A stretch of 64,000 bases of DNA from Alternaria dauci (Eukaryota > Ascomycota > Dothideomycetes > Pleosporales > Pleosporaceae): NCBI RefSeq assembly GCF_042100115.1, contig NC_091273.1, forward strand, positions 868,001 through 932,000, given 5' to 3'. The notes under the pieces were generated by a model. That model searched no databases and was not told where the DNA came from. It saw only the letters and a program-made list of their open reading frames with translations. The position numbers were made by a program, and so were the translations under genes. Within the stretch, counting starts at the first letter, position 1. The number at the start of each line of letters is the position of its first letter. This document shows positions 44,145 through 54,682 of this stretch, piece by piece.

Positions 44145-46826
44145 GGATATAATGATAGTTGGTTGGTTTGTGCGAAGAATACCGCGACATTTATACCGAA
44201 GACAGACAGTAGACCTTGCTTCGCCCCCTACATTACTCAAACACACACTGCAAGTATAGCGGCAAGGTACAATGCATTTCTACGTCGATGTGCCGGACCC
44301 TGAGCGATAAGGGTATGGCTCAGGATTCTGTTGGATAACATTGCGTAGATCTATGGCGTCACTCGGTCAGACTCAGAGCTAGGGACACATTTGCGACACC
44401 AGTTGCGATGATAATCGATAGCGGAAGGGAATGCCCAGGCGTGCGCTTCCGCCATGGAGTGGGAGATTGTGGCATGTTTCTCGATTCCCATTCGACACGT
44501 AGTCCGGTGATGTTGCAATAAGAGTGGGTATGACAGGCACGGTACAGGGCCTCCTGCATCTCTGGCGGTCTCGGATTACTGCCGTCCCATGCGCGCCATG
44601 TGGTAGACGGCCGCGGCTGGTGTTGCTGTGGAACGGTGTTGCTGAGTTTTGAGGCCATATGCGCTAGTGATGTCATTTATGATTAGCTCGCATATCGCTT
44701 CGGCGCCTTGGGATGGCTATTCGAATCGGCTGGAGGCGCCCGCAAATGAACAGCCGCAGGAACTCAAGGCAGGCCTTGGTAATGAGTCCCTGTTGAAGCT
44801 TACCACCACCTCCGATCGACAGCTCCTCGTTTCCGGCGAGAACAAGCCGGCCGACAGTTCTCGCCAAGTATCGGAAGCTAGATGAGGCAACTTGAGCCTC
44901 AAACGTAGGCTATCTCGGCAGATATGCCAATCCGTCCTAGTCTCTTAGCATTTGTCTACCGCTACCACATGTAAGACAGATTGTAGCCAGTCGACTGAAC
45001 ATGCTGGCTTCGACAAAAACCAAACCCGTCTGCCATACTATAGGTGGGGTCCTTATCGCTACCTTTCACATGTCGAATGCAACAACCAATGCACCATCGT
45101 TCCGATTGTAGGCGCGTGCATTGAGCGATATCTACGCAGCTTACATGTTGTGGGTCGCCAGTAGAACAAGTACCCACAGCAAGAGTCTCAGGCCGTGGCG
45201 CTTGACGTAACTGCACATGAAGGTACACCGCAACTGGCGACGCAGCCGCAATAAGGACTGCGGCAGCATGTATGCCATCATGTGGCATTATAGGACCAGG
45301 CTGCAAGCGTGGCCATGGGCTGGCAGGTGTCGCGCTATAAACAAAACCCAACGTCCATTTTCCAAAGCCTTCGGGAAGGATGATCCAACGACTGCGAGTG
45401 GCGGACGGACGTGAGTTGAGACATTTCTGTGGAAATGCAACACCGATGCCTGGTCAGTTTGGAAGACTGCATCCAATGATCAGTTAAGTCGCGCATCCTG
45501 TGTACATGAGCGCTTTCAGATGCCGCAGGACCCATTCAGGACCGGGCTCCACGCTGCAAGCAGTAATGATCTGATGCAGTTGCCGAGAAGACAGCGCGAT
45601 GTACGAAGCACACTTATTGCGACCGGGCGCCTAGGCTTGGACTCGAAGAGACGGATGAATGGAGTCTGGTTGAGAACGATGGTGGAGCTCGTATGGGGTT
45701 ATGGTTGTCGAACCCATTCTTCCCCACGTCTCCACGATTTCCCCAGGTGTAATTTCAAAGTTTGAATTGTGGATAGCTCCAAAATCGGTCCTACAGAACT
45801 CGTAGACTTCGCATATCCTGCTGTATTCGCTGATTATGGTGTAGTAATGCGATGCATTCTTCCAGTGGCCGTCCCCACACCCTATCGCCATGAATGTCGA
45901 AGATTTCCCACACCCACGGGGATCCCGTCGCAGGGTCTCGGTACCTCTCCGGTGCTCCACTGTTTTTTGCGGAGGAAGGTTATGGAGGCGCTGATCAACC
46001 AAACGAATTGGGCCCTTTCATCTGTCATGTTTTTCCGCCGGCAAGACAGATCCGAGCATGAGTCGCGGTCCGCGGAAGACGCTCGTTGAGTGGTAACCGA
46101 GGAAGATGGGTCAACCAGCGCTGCAGAGAGTCAAGTGCACAATGTGAAGTGTGGAGTGCTGCGGTCGTATCGCAAATTTAGGATTTGGAGGGACAGAAGG
46201 GAAAGAGACGTAGCTGAGGAAGGAGCTGCCTGCCTTCAGCAGACAAGCGCACGTAGCAGCTTCGATCAGCGTCCGGCGTTTTCCAATTACCTCCTCGCAT
46301 GATTCTCCACCAACCTATGCAATTGTCAAACAATACCGACATGCTCTTCACATGAACTGGACAGGCGGCTCGCTGCAGCGTACCAAGAAAGCCAACGCAA
46401 GCGTGCTCCAACAACAGAAAGTGTACTTTGCTAAGGCGCGCACACAACTGCAAACTGCTATTAACTCACCTGCCGCTCCTTTCCGACCCAGCTATGTACC
46501 AGACCATAATGACTCTTGTATTTGGGGGTTGACTCCATTCGGCGCAGGCTCAGTGCGGCATACGGGACATTCAACGAAGCGTCCAGGTGAAATAACACAG
46601 CGTGAGCCCACGCTAGACAAAAGACGATCGACAACAAGCCGCCACGAAACAACACGATATGAAGAGCATGCAGCAAATCTTTCGCACCGTTTTCCTTCGA
46701 ACTCGAATGCAAAAGTCCACATCCACAAAGACTTTGGTGGTGACTTGCTGCTCACTTGCCCAAGTGGCGTGAAGATGAACTAACGATCCAACAGACTTGC
46801 ACGACGGGAAACACAAGGCTCCAGAA

Positions 46827-48446
46827 ATGGACCTGGACCTCCAGGTGTTTGAAGCAAATAGGAAGAGGCTTTTGACACTGCATGATTGGGTCGGCATTGG
46901 CCCATCGAAACCGGTCAGCCTACGATTCCAATCAAGCAGGAAGAAGAGCAGAATCGGCAAGCGCAGGAATACAACAAGAAGGAGCTATGCAGCTCTAAAA
47001 CGGAGGGACAATGGTGAATCCAGGGATAAGGACTTTGACCTTGCAAACGACGATTTCTCCCCCCACATGATTAGAGGGAGTGATTCACACCAAAATGCTG
47101 ACGATATCCGAATCCGGATTGGCACAGATGCCATGACAAACACTTATTCTGCACAGCTGGGCCGGTACGCGCAGTCGCATGCTTCTTCCAGGCTAATGCT
47201 CTTCGATCAACAGGAATCTCTTGCACAGCAACGCTCAGAGAAGCCACTTGTTGACCCTTGGCCTCATGCAGCAGCTAGTGCTTCTGAGCAAGCTCGTCAT
47301 ACTTGCCGTGCGCCGTCGACCAGTGAGCTGCCTCAATGCCATGGTGTTGCTCGGCGCAACATAGCTAATCTATCTCCAGGTTCTTCTGACCAAGGGAGCA
47401 TTATCGGTGATCAGCTTGGACTGCAGTGTCAACCTGCGACAATGACCTTGCAACACAACGGGAGCTCTACACATGAATCTCGACTCACGCATCATGTTTA
47501 TGGCGGTGAGCGCGCTTTCTGTCTCGCCTTCAGCGGCTCCAGTTCTGCTGCAGGTAGCCGTGGTCGTACTGCATCGGTCGACCACCAGATCGGTGAGACA
47601 CAGCCTCTTTCCAATGCAGGCTCGGTACTCCCGTCCAAGATGGAACATGTGCATCAGGCCATTATTGATAGGGAGCATCCTGTCAATGTTGAGGTTTCGG
47701 CAGGCCACGCAATCGTCGATGAAGGACCCTGGAAGACGTATCTCGCAATTTCCGAAGGTTCAAGCCACTCCGATACAGCCAGAAGCAGTATCTTGCATGA
47801 TTACCCCACCAAGAAACAGAACAATAAAGCTGCAACGAATGGGTCACAACAGGCCACTCACGATCAGGGTAATCATAGCCGCGTTAGCTCGTCCTCAATT
47901 TCTGCCTCTTTGCCTTCTTTGAAGAGGGGCGTTGGAGAACCAATATCGACGCGTACGTCTGGCGTGGCTTTCATTCGTCGAGAGGGGCAGGAAACCACCG
48001 CTTTGCGAAGTGTGGTCGAGGACGATAAGAATTGGCGAGCATTTGTGTTCCAGAGCGATGATAATCTCTCGTTGTCGGGGATGCAGGACTATGCATGCAA
48101 GACGTCTCCACTGATTTCGAGGTACTCGGAAAATGCATCTTCAAAGTATCTGCGACTATCCCGCGCAGTCAGCTCTGTCAGCCCCATAGCGTACGAGTCT
48201 GGATCTGAACTTGCTTCTGGCGCGGGCTACGACGCTCCAAATCCAAGAAGCTTTGCGCCACCATCAAGATCCCGTAGCGCCAGTTCACTGCTCTCCCGCG
48301 GGTCTGTTGAGAGATTGACTCAAAGTGAACAGGGTGACGGGATATTAGAGCGTAAAGTCTCCGACGAGCAGTGTATGACCCATGCATCTCTACAGAACAA
48401 CGTGTCTTCAGATCTCATCGCATCCCAGGTTTCAGTAACATATTAA
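46827..48446 (+). CDS. Hypothetical fungal protein, Ser-rich, disordered
   Basis: A long uninterrupted frame of 539 residues from the ATG at 46827. The N-terminal FEANRKRLLTLHDWVGIGPS, followed by RKKSRIGKRRN, resembles a conserved start I associate with uncharacterised ascomycete proteins; I cannot name the family. The middle is Ser/Gln/His-rich and probably disordered. Two short Trp motifs, EGPWKTYLAIS and DDKNWRAFVFQSDD, recall a repeated W-x-x-(Y/F) element in those proteins. The C-terminus has many RS sites (SRSRSASSLLSRGSVERL). The open frame extends upstream to 46797 without an ATG, and a 55-base intron ending at 46794 (GTGACT to AACAG, branch CTAAC) would join it to an earlier exon, so the true N-terminus may be longer. 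Function unknown. Confidence 0.7.
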   Translation: MDLDLQVFEANRKRLLTLHDWVGIGPSKPVSLRFQSSRKKSRIGKRRNTTRRSYAALKRRDNGESRDKDFDLANDDFSPHMIRGSDSHQNADDIRIRIGTDAMTNTYSAQLGRYAQSHASSRLMLFDQQESLAQQRSEKPLVDPWPHAAASASEQARHTCRAPSTSELPQCHGVARRNIANLSPGSSDQGSIIGDQLGLQCQPATMTLQHNGSSTHESRLTHHVYGGERAFCLAFSGSSSAAGSRGRTASVDHQIGETQPLSNAGSVLPSKMEHVHQAIIDREHPVNVEVSAGHAIVDEGPWKTYLAISEGSSHSDTARSSILHDYPTKKQNNKAATNGSQQATHDQGNHSRVSSSSISASLPSLKRGVGEPISTRTSGVAFIRREGQETTALRSVVEDDKNWRAFVFQSDDNLSLSGMQDYACKTSPLISRYSENASSKYLRLSRAVSSVSPIAYESGSELASGAGYDAPNPRSFAPPSRSRSASSLLSRGSVERLTQSEQGDGILERKVSDEQCMTHASLQNNVSSDLIASQVSVTY

Positions 48447-50342
48447 ACGTCCCGCAGCCTGGAATCGCATGCTTTTGCTCAAGAATCAAAGGGGGAAAGC
48501 GGACGCAGATTGAGCCGAAATTTTAAAGGGTCTTCTTCTTGCTGCGATACCCCAACAAGCCGTGATGGGGCACTCCACCTCGTCGATCCTGCCAAACGTT
48601 GACAGGGTATATGCTGGACGGCCGGCTCACTGCGAACGCGGGATACCTGAGGCTGAGATTTGATGGAGGTTTCGGCTCTTCTTGTAACACGCTTTTGCCT
48701 TTTGTTGCCTTTCGATATGGCATTGCAGTACTGTGGTAGGCTAAGCAAACGGCGTACAACCTACTGTCATCAGCGAATCAGACATTTTTATGGGGCTTAC
48801 AGATTCTTATTGGCCTATATTGTACAAGATGCGCAGTTCAAGCCGCAGTCCGGGTCGCACAGCTCGTACGCAGAATAAGATTTTGATCGCCTGGGTTGAT
48901 TAAACTGTGAACGGCATTGCAGCACGACTGGAGCCGCAGACGGCTAGGAATGCTGAATGCAGAAGCTCAATGCAGAAGCATACATGAAGACGGCGACAGA
49001 GTAGGCGCAGACATGACGCCTTCGTATGGGGTGATGGGTACATGCATGTCATCGATTGCAAATGTTTCGAGTGTGGCTCAGAGCAGGCAGGGCTACGTGC
49101 AACGCTATTTCGGGTGGGCCCTACGAGTTTGTAACAACACAGTGCCGGCTATCCTTACTTAGCGAACGGCAATCGCTGACAACGGCGAGCCTACCGGACG
49201 TGCGCCCGATGAGCTACGAAAGGACGCTGATGCCCAAGGGCCGAATGCGGCGCTGGGGACACAATCAAGGCATGAGAGATGGCTTCGAAATCCAGCAGCA
49301 ACAAAGAAACGATTGGACAAAGCGCGACGATGAACAAAGATGCATCACACCGCCAGCAAGTCACATGGACATTGAGGATGAGCTGGAAAGCCCGGCACAT
49401 TGGCACTACGGTTGATGTGCGGGGGCGTCGTGGTGTGATTGGCAAGTGGCTGTCAGGGGCAGGAATCCTTCCTTCTCGAAGGCGTGGAAACTTTCGAGTA
49501 CCAGCCATGGAACAATCACGCGACTCGCCGTGGGCAGGGCGATGCGGATACGAGCATTGGGCGTACAGCATTGTCGCGCCATTCTATGCGAAAAAGCGGT
49601 ACGTGCTGTCATTGTGAAGCAGCCGAGCCGGCTGCAGCAAATTGAGGGGCCAGCGGAAACTTGGAGTGAGTCGAGGGCGGATCCCTGACCTTGCGCCGTC
49701 ACGACCGTCAGAAGCCGCCTATGATGGTGGTACCGCTGTGCCGGCTTCGCACTTGGGTTTCACTTGCCCGCGCGCCACGTGTGAGACGATGCGATGCGAT
49801 GGGGGGGCTGTCACCGCCACACATGAGGCGCCTGCTCGATGGATGCGACTCGCTGGCATGGGCACGTTTGATGGCCCGCCTGCCATGACTGCAACTCGGC
49901 GAGTGAAGGGAAGGAGTGAGCAAGATGGACAGTACGCTTGTTGCTTCGTGTTACCCGGACACACCGTATTATTCGCGCGAGACCAGTCAGAAACTAGCAG
50001 CACCGCGTGCAGTCGGCAGTGCGGATACCATATAGCAAAACGCGATGACCTATGGTATAGCTAATGCTACCAATACCGGCCTGCACTCGTCAAGGTTTCG
50101 CAACAGGGCCACGGGACGACCAGCGCAATAGGACCGGTGAGTCAACGAAGTGATCGACGACAACGAACCGAACAACATCAGGGCCTTTGAAGTTGCTTCT
50201 GCTTGCGAAGCCTTGCATCCCCTCCCCGGAAGGTACGGCATGACCATTGATGGGCCTGATGTAGTGCGACGTGGGATTGATGTCAACCGGCAGGGCAGTG
50301 CATGTCCTGTTCTTGTTGACTGTGCCAGCATTTGCTTCCCCA

Positions 50343-50367
50343 GTGTGTGTGTGTGTATGTGTGTGTG
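50343..50367. repeat. TG dinucleotide microsatellite
   Basis: TG repeats interrupted once by TA, continuing into CATGCG. Likely polymorphic between strains. Confidence 0.9.
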
Positions 50368-51266
50368 CATGCGTATGCTTCCCCAGCGCAGCCACAGCCT
50401 TCCTGGATGCCTGAGAATCATCAGGTCAGGACAGTGACGGCTCAGCGTGCTGCTGGTGTGATTGGCGGACGCCGTGGTATAATTCATGGGCTGCGTCATA
50501 CAGGACACCGTTGCTCAGTGGGGCCTTAACCAGCGTCGCGGCTCTCGTTGTCCAGCGCTAGCACAGGAGACAAACAGGGAAGGGCCCTCGGAGCCCGAAT
50601 TGAGCGGAGGCAGATGGAAGCCCGAATGACTAGGAGTCAAGGGATAATCGTGTGCTTGTAAGATTTAGCTGAAAATTCGGTGTGCGCCTTGTCTGTTCCT
50701 GGATTAAAAAAGGCCGCCAAGCGCAGCCGTTGCCCATATACTACGCTGTCTGCCCTACAGCCCACTGCCTCCTCGCACTATCCAGCACAACCACCAATTA
50801 CAAAGAAACACCGTCGTCCACGTCAAGGCCCTCGCACCCTCACACGCCCGCCGACGACACTGACGAGCGCCGACGATACGCTGCCTCACCACACCCTTCT
50901 CCGCATTTTCCTGCAGCGCCCACTCCACGCGCTGATCGATTTTGGCCCGCCCTGGTCTGCCGAATCGCTTGCAACCCCCACGACTGCTCCGGAGTACTCG
51001 AGAATCCCAAATTTATCCATGCCGAGTGCATGCAAGTCAATTCTCCAGTAATCCCAGCTGACCTGCGTCTGCATCTTCGCGCAGCGCGCGCTTCCCAGTC
51101 CCAACTCGTCATAGCCCAAACGCATTCCGTCAGTCTCACGATGCAAAGCTGCTCCTAGCCTGAGCTTTTCCACCAGGACCCAGCAGGCTGTTGATCCTGT
51201 CTGCTTTTATTACCCAGTGGCGCCCGCACGCCGTTACGCTCCTTCTCACTCAGCATTGCCCGCGCC

Positions 51267-51281
51267 ATGAAGACGTACTAG
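51267..51281 (+). promoter_or_regulatory. Short upstream ORF before phospholipase C
   Basis: ATG AAG ACG TAC TAG (Met-Lys-Thr-Tyr) ends 44 bases before the main start. The ATG context (CGCGCCATGA) has a purine-poor but C-rich leader. If the transcript starts upstream, it may reduce translation of phospholipase C; a second tiny frame lies at 51141-51158. Confidence 0.4.
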
Positions 51282-51325
51282 CCCGCCCCGATCCCGTCTG
51301 ATCAAAGTGACATCTCTCCACGACC

Positions 51326-54300
51326 ATGTCGCTGCTACACGACGCCTACTCGCGACCGCGCATGCCCTCGCCCCAGCCCAGCTTCGCCCGCGCCATCACC
51401 ATTCCCGCCCGTGCCAGTCCCGCCCTGACGGCCTCGTACCTCAATGGCTCCCTGCAATCTACTCCCGAGGGCATGGTGCCCGTCTCGTCGTCGCTACCCG
51501 CTATTCCCTCCTATACCCTGCCAGAGTCGCTGCTTCCACCACCACCTCCACCACCACCGCTCCAGTCGCCGCCCACATCCTCTCCTTCGGCCATGGCCGA
51601 GGCCCTGGGAAAGGGCCCGGGCTTGATTCGCAGAGTGAGCCGCGGCGCCCAAAACATTCCAGGCCGCTTCCGCCGAGGCAACACCTCAGCCCTACGCGAC
51701 AAGAGCTCCGGCCCCGTCATCATGCGCCGCCGCAGCGACAGCAGGACTGCCGCCGACGCCGACACGGGCATCTCCGACTTTGACGCCTTTGAAGAGGAGG
51801 AAGCCGTAGAAGACCCCTTTGAGCCCATCCACGGCCTTGGCATCTCGAACCCGTCCCCCAGCTTCAGCTCGATACCGGATGCCGCAGTCGTTGCCCCAGT
51901 GCGCAACTCGCGTCTCGAGCAAGGCACCGTTTTGAGGAAGATTACCAAGAAGGAGAAGAAGGAAATCAACCTGCGCCTCGATCTGGAATCGGCCAAGGTG
52001 TTCTGGGATCCATCCCGACCCTCCAAAGCCTTTTACATTGACGATGTGAAGGAGATCCGCTCAGGACCCGAAGCAAAGCACTACCGCGAGGAGTGCGGCC
52101 TATCCGAGAACTGGGCACCCTACTGGTTCACCATTGTCTACACCGACACAACTCGCTCCAAGGGCCGGGTACGAACAATGCACCTGATTGCACCAGACGT
52201 CGGCGTCTTCAACATGTGGACCCAAACACTCGAGTCTGTGTCGCGCAACCGCATTGACCTCATGGCCGGCCTACTGGGCTTCGCCGACAAGAGCGCAAAG
52301 CTTGTCTGGCAACGCGCAATGAAGAAGCGCGGCGGAGGCGACGAGTCTCTTGACTTTCCAAGCACTGTTGAACTGTGCCGAAGCTTGCACATCAACTGCA
52401 CCGAAGCCACGCTTCGCGCCTACTTCTCAAAAGCCGACACCCTGGATGCTGGAAAACTCAACCAACAGCAATTCCTGTACTTCGTCCGACGCCTCAAGGA
52501 GCGCAAAGATATCAAGGCCATCTACAAGACGTACACATCTGGCTCGAAAATCGAAATGGACAAGTTCACCTTCTTCACCTTTCTGCGCCAGGACCAAGGC
52601 GTTGATGTGAATGAGGACCTCGAATACTGGACAAACACTTTCGAGAAGTTTGCGCGCGCCACAAGACCCAGGATGGCTGCTACTCCAACTGAAGGCGGCG
52701 AAATTCCGTTGCCCTTGGCAATGAACTTCCCTGCTTTTCAGACGTATTTGACCTCTGCCGCCAACTCCATCCTGAAGCCAGTCGGCCAGCCAAAAGAACT
52801 CAACCGGCCATTGAACGAGTACTTCATCTCCAGTTCCCACAACACTTACCTGCTCGGCCGCCAGGTCGCAGGCGAGTCAAGCACAGAAGCCTACATTACT
52901 GCGCTCCAAAAGGGCTGCCGATGCCTTGAGATCGACTGCTGGGATGGCGCCGACAACATCCCTGTTGTTATGCACGGCCGAACTTTGACTAAGAGCATCC
53001 TTTTTCAAGACACCATCAAGGTCATCAACAAGTATGCCTTCACAGAGTCACCGTACCCAGTCATCCTCTCGCTTGAAGTGCATTGCTCCCCGGCTCAACA
53101 ATCTGCCATGGTCAAGATCATGATGCAGGAGTTTGGCGATAAGCTGGTGCTCCAGCCGCTGGACTTTGATTCGCAGATGCTGCCCACACCAGAGGAACTG
53201 AAATATCGAATTCTCATCAAGGTCAAGCGAGCTGCTGGTGATGAAATCGACACCAGGGCTCTCATGGGCGAGATCACCTCGAGAAGACAGCGCAGCTTCA
53301 GCTCTCCTTGGTCACGTCCTGTGATGCTGAACGACAAGCTCGTCCCAGACTCGCCTCCTCTTTCTAGCCCCCCTTCAATGAGCCCACCAGAGCGATCTCA
53401 GTCGTTTTGGGCAACACCACGAACTTCAAACAACACGCTGCCCACATCTGCAGCAGTCAGCTCGGCTGAAGACAGCGATAGCCCCAACGCAACCACTGCC
53501 GAGACAGCAGAGGCAGTAGACGATCGCCGTAAGCCAAAGAAGACCAAGACCAGCAACATTACGAAAGAGCTCGGCAACCTTGGTGTCTACACACGCGGAG
53601 TCAAGTTCACAGACTTTGGCAGCGTTGATGCGAACACGTTCAACCACGTCTTCTCCATCAACGAGCGTGCGTTCGAAAAGCTCACCAAGCCTGGAGCTCG
53701 CGAAAAGCACTTGCTTGAGGCCCACAATATGCGTTGCCTGATGCGCGTCTACCCTCACGCATTCCGTATCAACTCATCCAACTTCGATCCCCTCAAGTTC
53801 TGGCGTCGCGGCGTCCAAATGGCTGCACTGAACTGGCAAACTTACGATCTTGGTCAGCAGTTGAACGAAGCCATGTTCGCTGGTGGTGAAGACCGCACAG
53901 GCTACGTGCTGAAGCCGGCTGCGCTTCGTCTCGACCCAGAGACCCCAACCAGTAGCTACAGGAAGGCACCCAAGAAAGAAGTCAAGTTCACTGTGCAAAT
54001 TATCTCCGCTCAACAGCTACCGCGCCCCCGCGGCCTTGGACAAGAAGCCAACATCAACCCGTATGTCGAGTTTGAGATGTACTGCGCCGAGGATATGGGT
54101 GCAAATGCCACAGGGATTGGTGGACAAGATGCATCAGCTCGCAATGGCCACTCTGGTATTGGCAACCCTCTGCGCAAACGAACACGCATCGTAGAGGGCA
54201 ATGGCTACAACCCTGAGTTCGGCAACGAGATCGACATGACGGTCACCACCAGGTACCCAAGCCTCGTCTTCGTGCGCTGGACTGTTTGGAATTCGCTCGA

Positions 54301-54682
54301 TGCGCGAACCACCAACCATGCCCCTCTTGCTACATTCACGGCCAAGCTCAACAGCATCCAGCAAGGCTACCGCCATCTTCCACTCTACGACAGCAACGGC
54401 GAGCAATACCTGTTCTCCACCCTTTTCTGCAAGATCAAGAAGCAGGACATTGTCGATGCGCCCGAGCCTTCCGCCAGCGCTTCTTGTGCGTCATCCATTG
54501 AGCCTACCAGCCCACTTCAAGAGCCCACAAACAACAAAGCGAGCCGCAGCTTTGTTAGACGCTTGATCAGCCGAGCGCCTAGCGAGCGTAGGAAGCGCAA
54601 GGAAGAGCTGCAACGGGCGGGCAGCGAGTCGCGCGAGTCTGACCTAGACTCCATCAGTCGCTCCAGCACATTCGAGCGATAG
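51326..54682 (+). CDS. PLC1: Phosphoinositide-specific phospholipase C
   Basis: Hydrolyses phosphatidylinositol 4,5-bisphosphate to diacylglycerol and inositol trisphosphate at the plasma membrane. A single exon of 1118 residues, delta-type architecture. The first ~200 residues are Ser/Pro-rich with a polyproline run near residue 72. A PH-like region follows (about 205-320, IRSGPEAKHYREECGLSENW). EF-hand-like helices occupy about 325-480. Catalytic X domain, about 490-640: SSHNTYLLGRQ with His505 and VVMHGRTLTKS with His550 are the two catalytic histidines, with LEIDCWDG between. A Ser-rich X-Y linker spans 655-740. Y domain begins near residue 750 (LGVYTRGVKFTDFG) and ends GYVLKPAALR. C2 domain from about 884. 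The C-terminus is basic and Ser-rich. The absence of introns in so large a gene is notable. The ATG is preceded by short upstream frames. Confidence 0.96.
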   Translation: MSLLHDAYSRPRMPSPQPSFARAITIPARASPALTASYLNGSLQSTPEGMVPVSSSLPAIPSYTLPESLLPPPPPPPPLQSPPTSSPSAMAEALGKGPGLIRRVSRGAQNIPGRFRRGNTSALRDKSSGPVIMRRRSDSRTAADADTGISDFDAFEEEEAVEDPFEPIHGLGISNPSPSFSSIPDAAVVAPVRNSRLEQGTVLRKITKKEKKEINLRLDLESAKVFWDPSRPSKAFYIDDVKEIRSGPEAKHYREECGLSENWAPYWFTIVYTDTTRSKGRVRTMHLIAPDVGVFNMWTQTLESVSRNRIDLMAGLLGFADKSAKLVWQRAMKKRGGGDESLDFPSTVELCRSLHINCTEATLRAYFSKADTLDAGKLNQQQFLYFVRRLKERKDIKAIYKTYTSGSKIEMDKFTFFTFLRQDQGVDVNEDLEYWTNTFEKFARATRPRMAATPTEGGEIPLPLAMNFPAFQTYLTSAANSILKPVGQPKELNRPLNEYFISSSHNTYLLGRQVAGESSTEAYITALQKGCRCLEIDCWDGADNIPVVMHGRTLTKSILFQDTIKVINKYAFTESPYPVILSLEVHCSPAQQSAMVKIMMQEFGDKLVLQPLDFDSQMLPTPEELKYRILIKVKRAAGDEIDTRALMGEITSRRQRSFSSPWSRPVMLNDKLVPDSPPLSSPPSMSPPERSQSFWATPRTSNNTLPTSAAVSSAEDSDSPNATTAETAEAVDDRRKPKKTKTSNITKELGNLGVYTRGVKFTDFGSVDANTFNHVFSINERAFEKLTKPGAREKHLLEAHNMRCLMRVYPHAFRINSSNFDPLKFWRRGVQMAALNWQTYDLGQQLNEAMFAGGEDRTGYVLKPAALRLDPETPTSSYRKAPKKEVKFTVQIISAQQLPRPRGLGQEANINPYVEFEMYCAEDMGANATGIGGQDASARNGHSGIGNPLRKRTRIVEGNGYNPEFGNEIDMTVTTRYPSLVFVRWTVWNSLDARTTNHAPLATFTAKLNSIQQGYRHLPLYDSNGEQYLFSTLFCKIKKQDIVDAPEPSASASCASSIEPTSPLQEPTNNKASRSFVRRLISRAPSERRKRKEELQRAGSESRESDLDSISRSSTFER

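Larger units (their letters stand above)
43919..46826. other. Divergent intergenic, no confident gene
   Basis: About 2.9 kb. Holds the HAD gene promoter with TATAAA at 44044-44049 (minus strand) and four imperfect GTGGGTAT-type octamers at 44113-44144. The minus-strand frame 46002-45631 has some protein-like segments but no recognised motif. The right end (46350-46826) is a possible leader or upstream exon of the next gene. Confidence 0.45.
48447..51325. other. Intergenic and long leader region of phospholipase C
   Basis: About 2.9 kb. No gene is supported from 48447 to about 50600; a TG-rich microsatellite lies at 50343-50367. The last ~600 bases are C/T-rich and probably the phospholipase C promoter and leader. 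Two short upstream frames are present: 51141-51158 (ATG to TAG, five codons) and 51267-51281 (four codons plus none further), both before the main ATG at 51326. Confidence 0.5.

Noticed and set aside
45631..46002. 123-residue minus-strand frame with some protein-like stretches
   Set aside because: No recognisable motif, no consistent start region, no splice partners; not enough to call.
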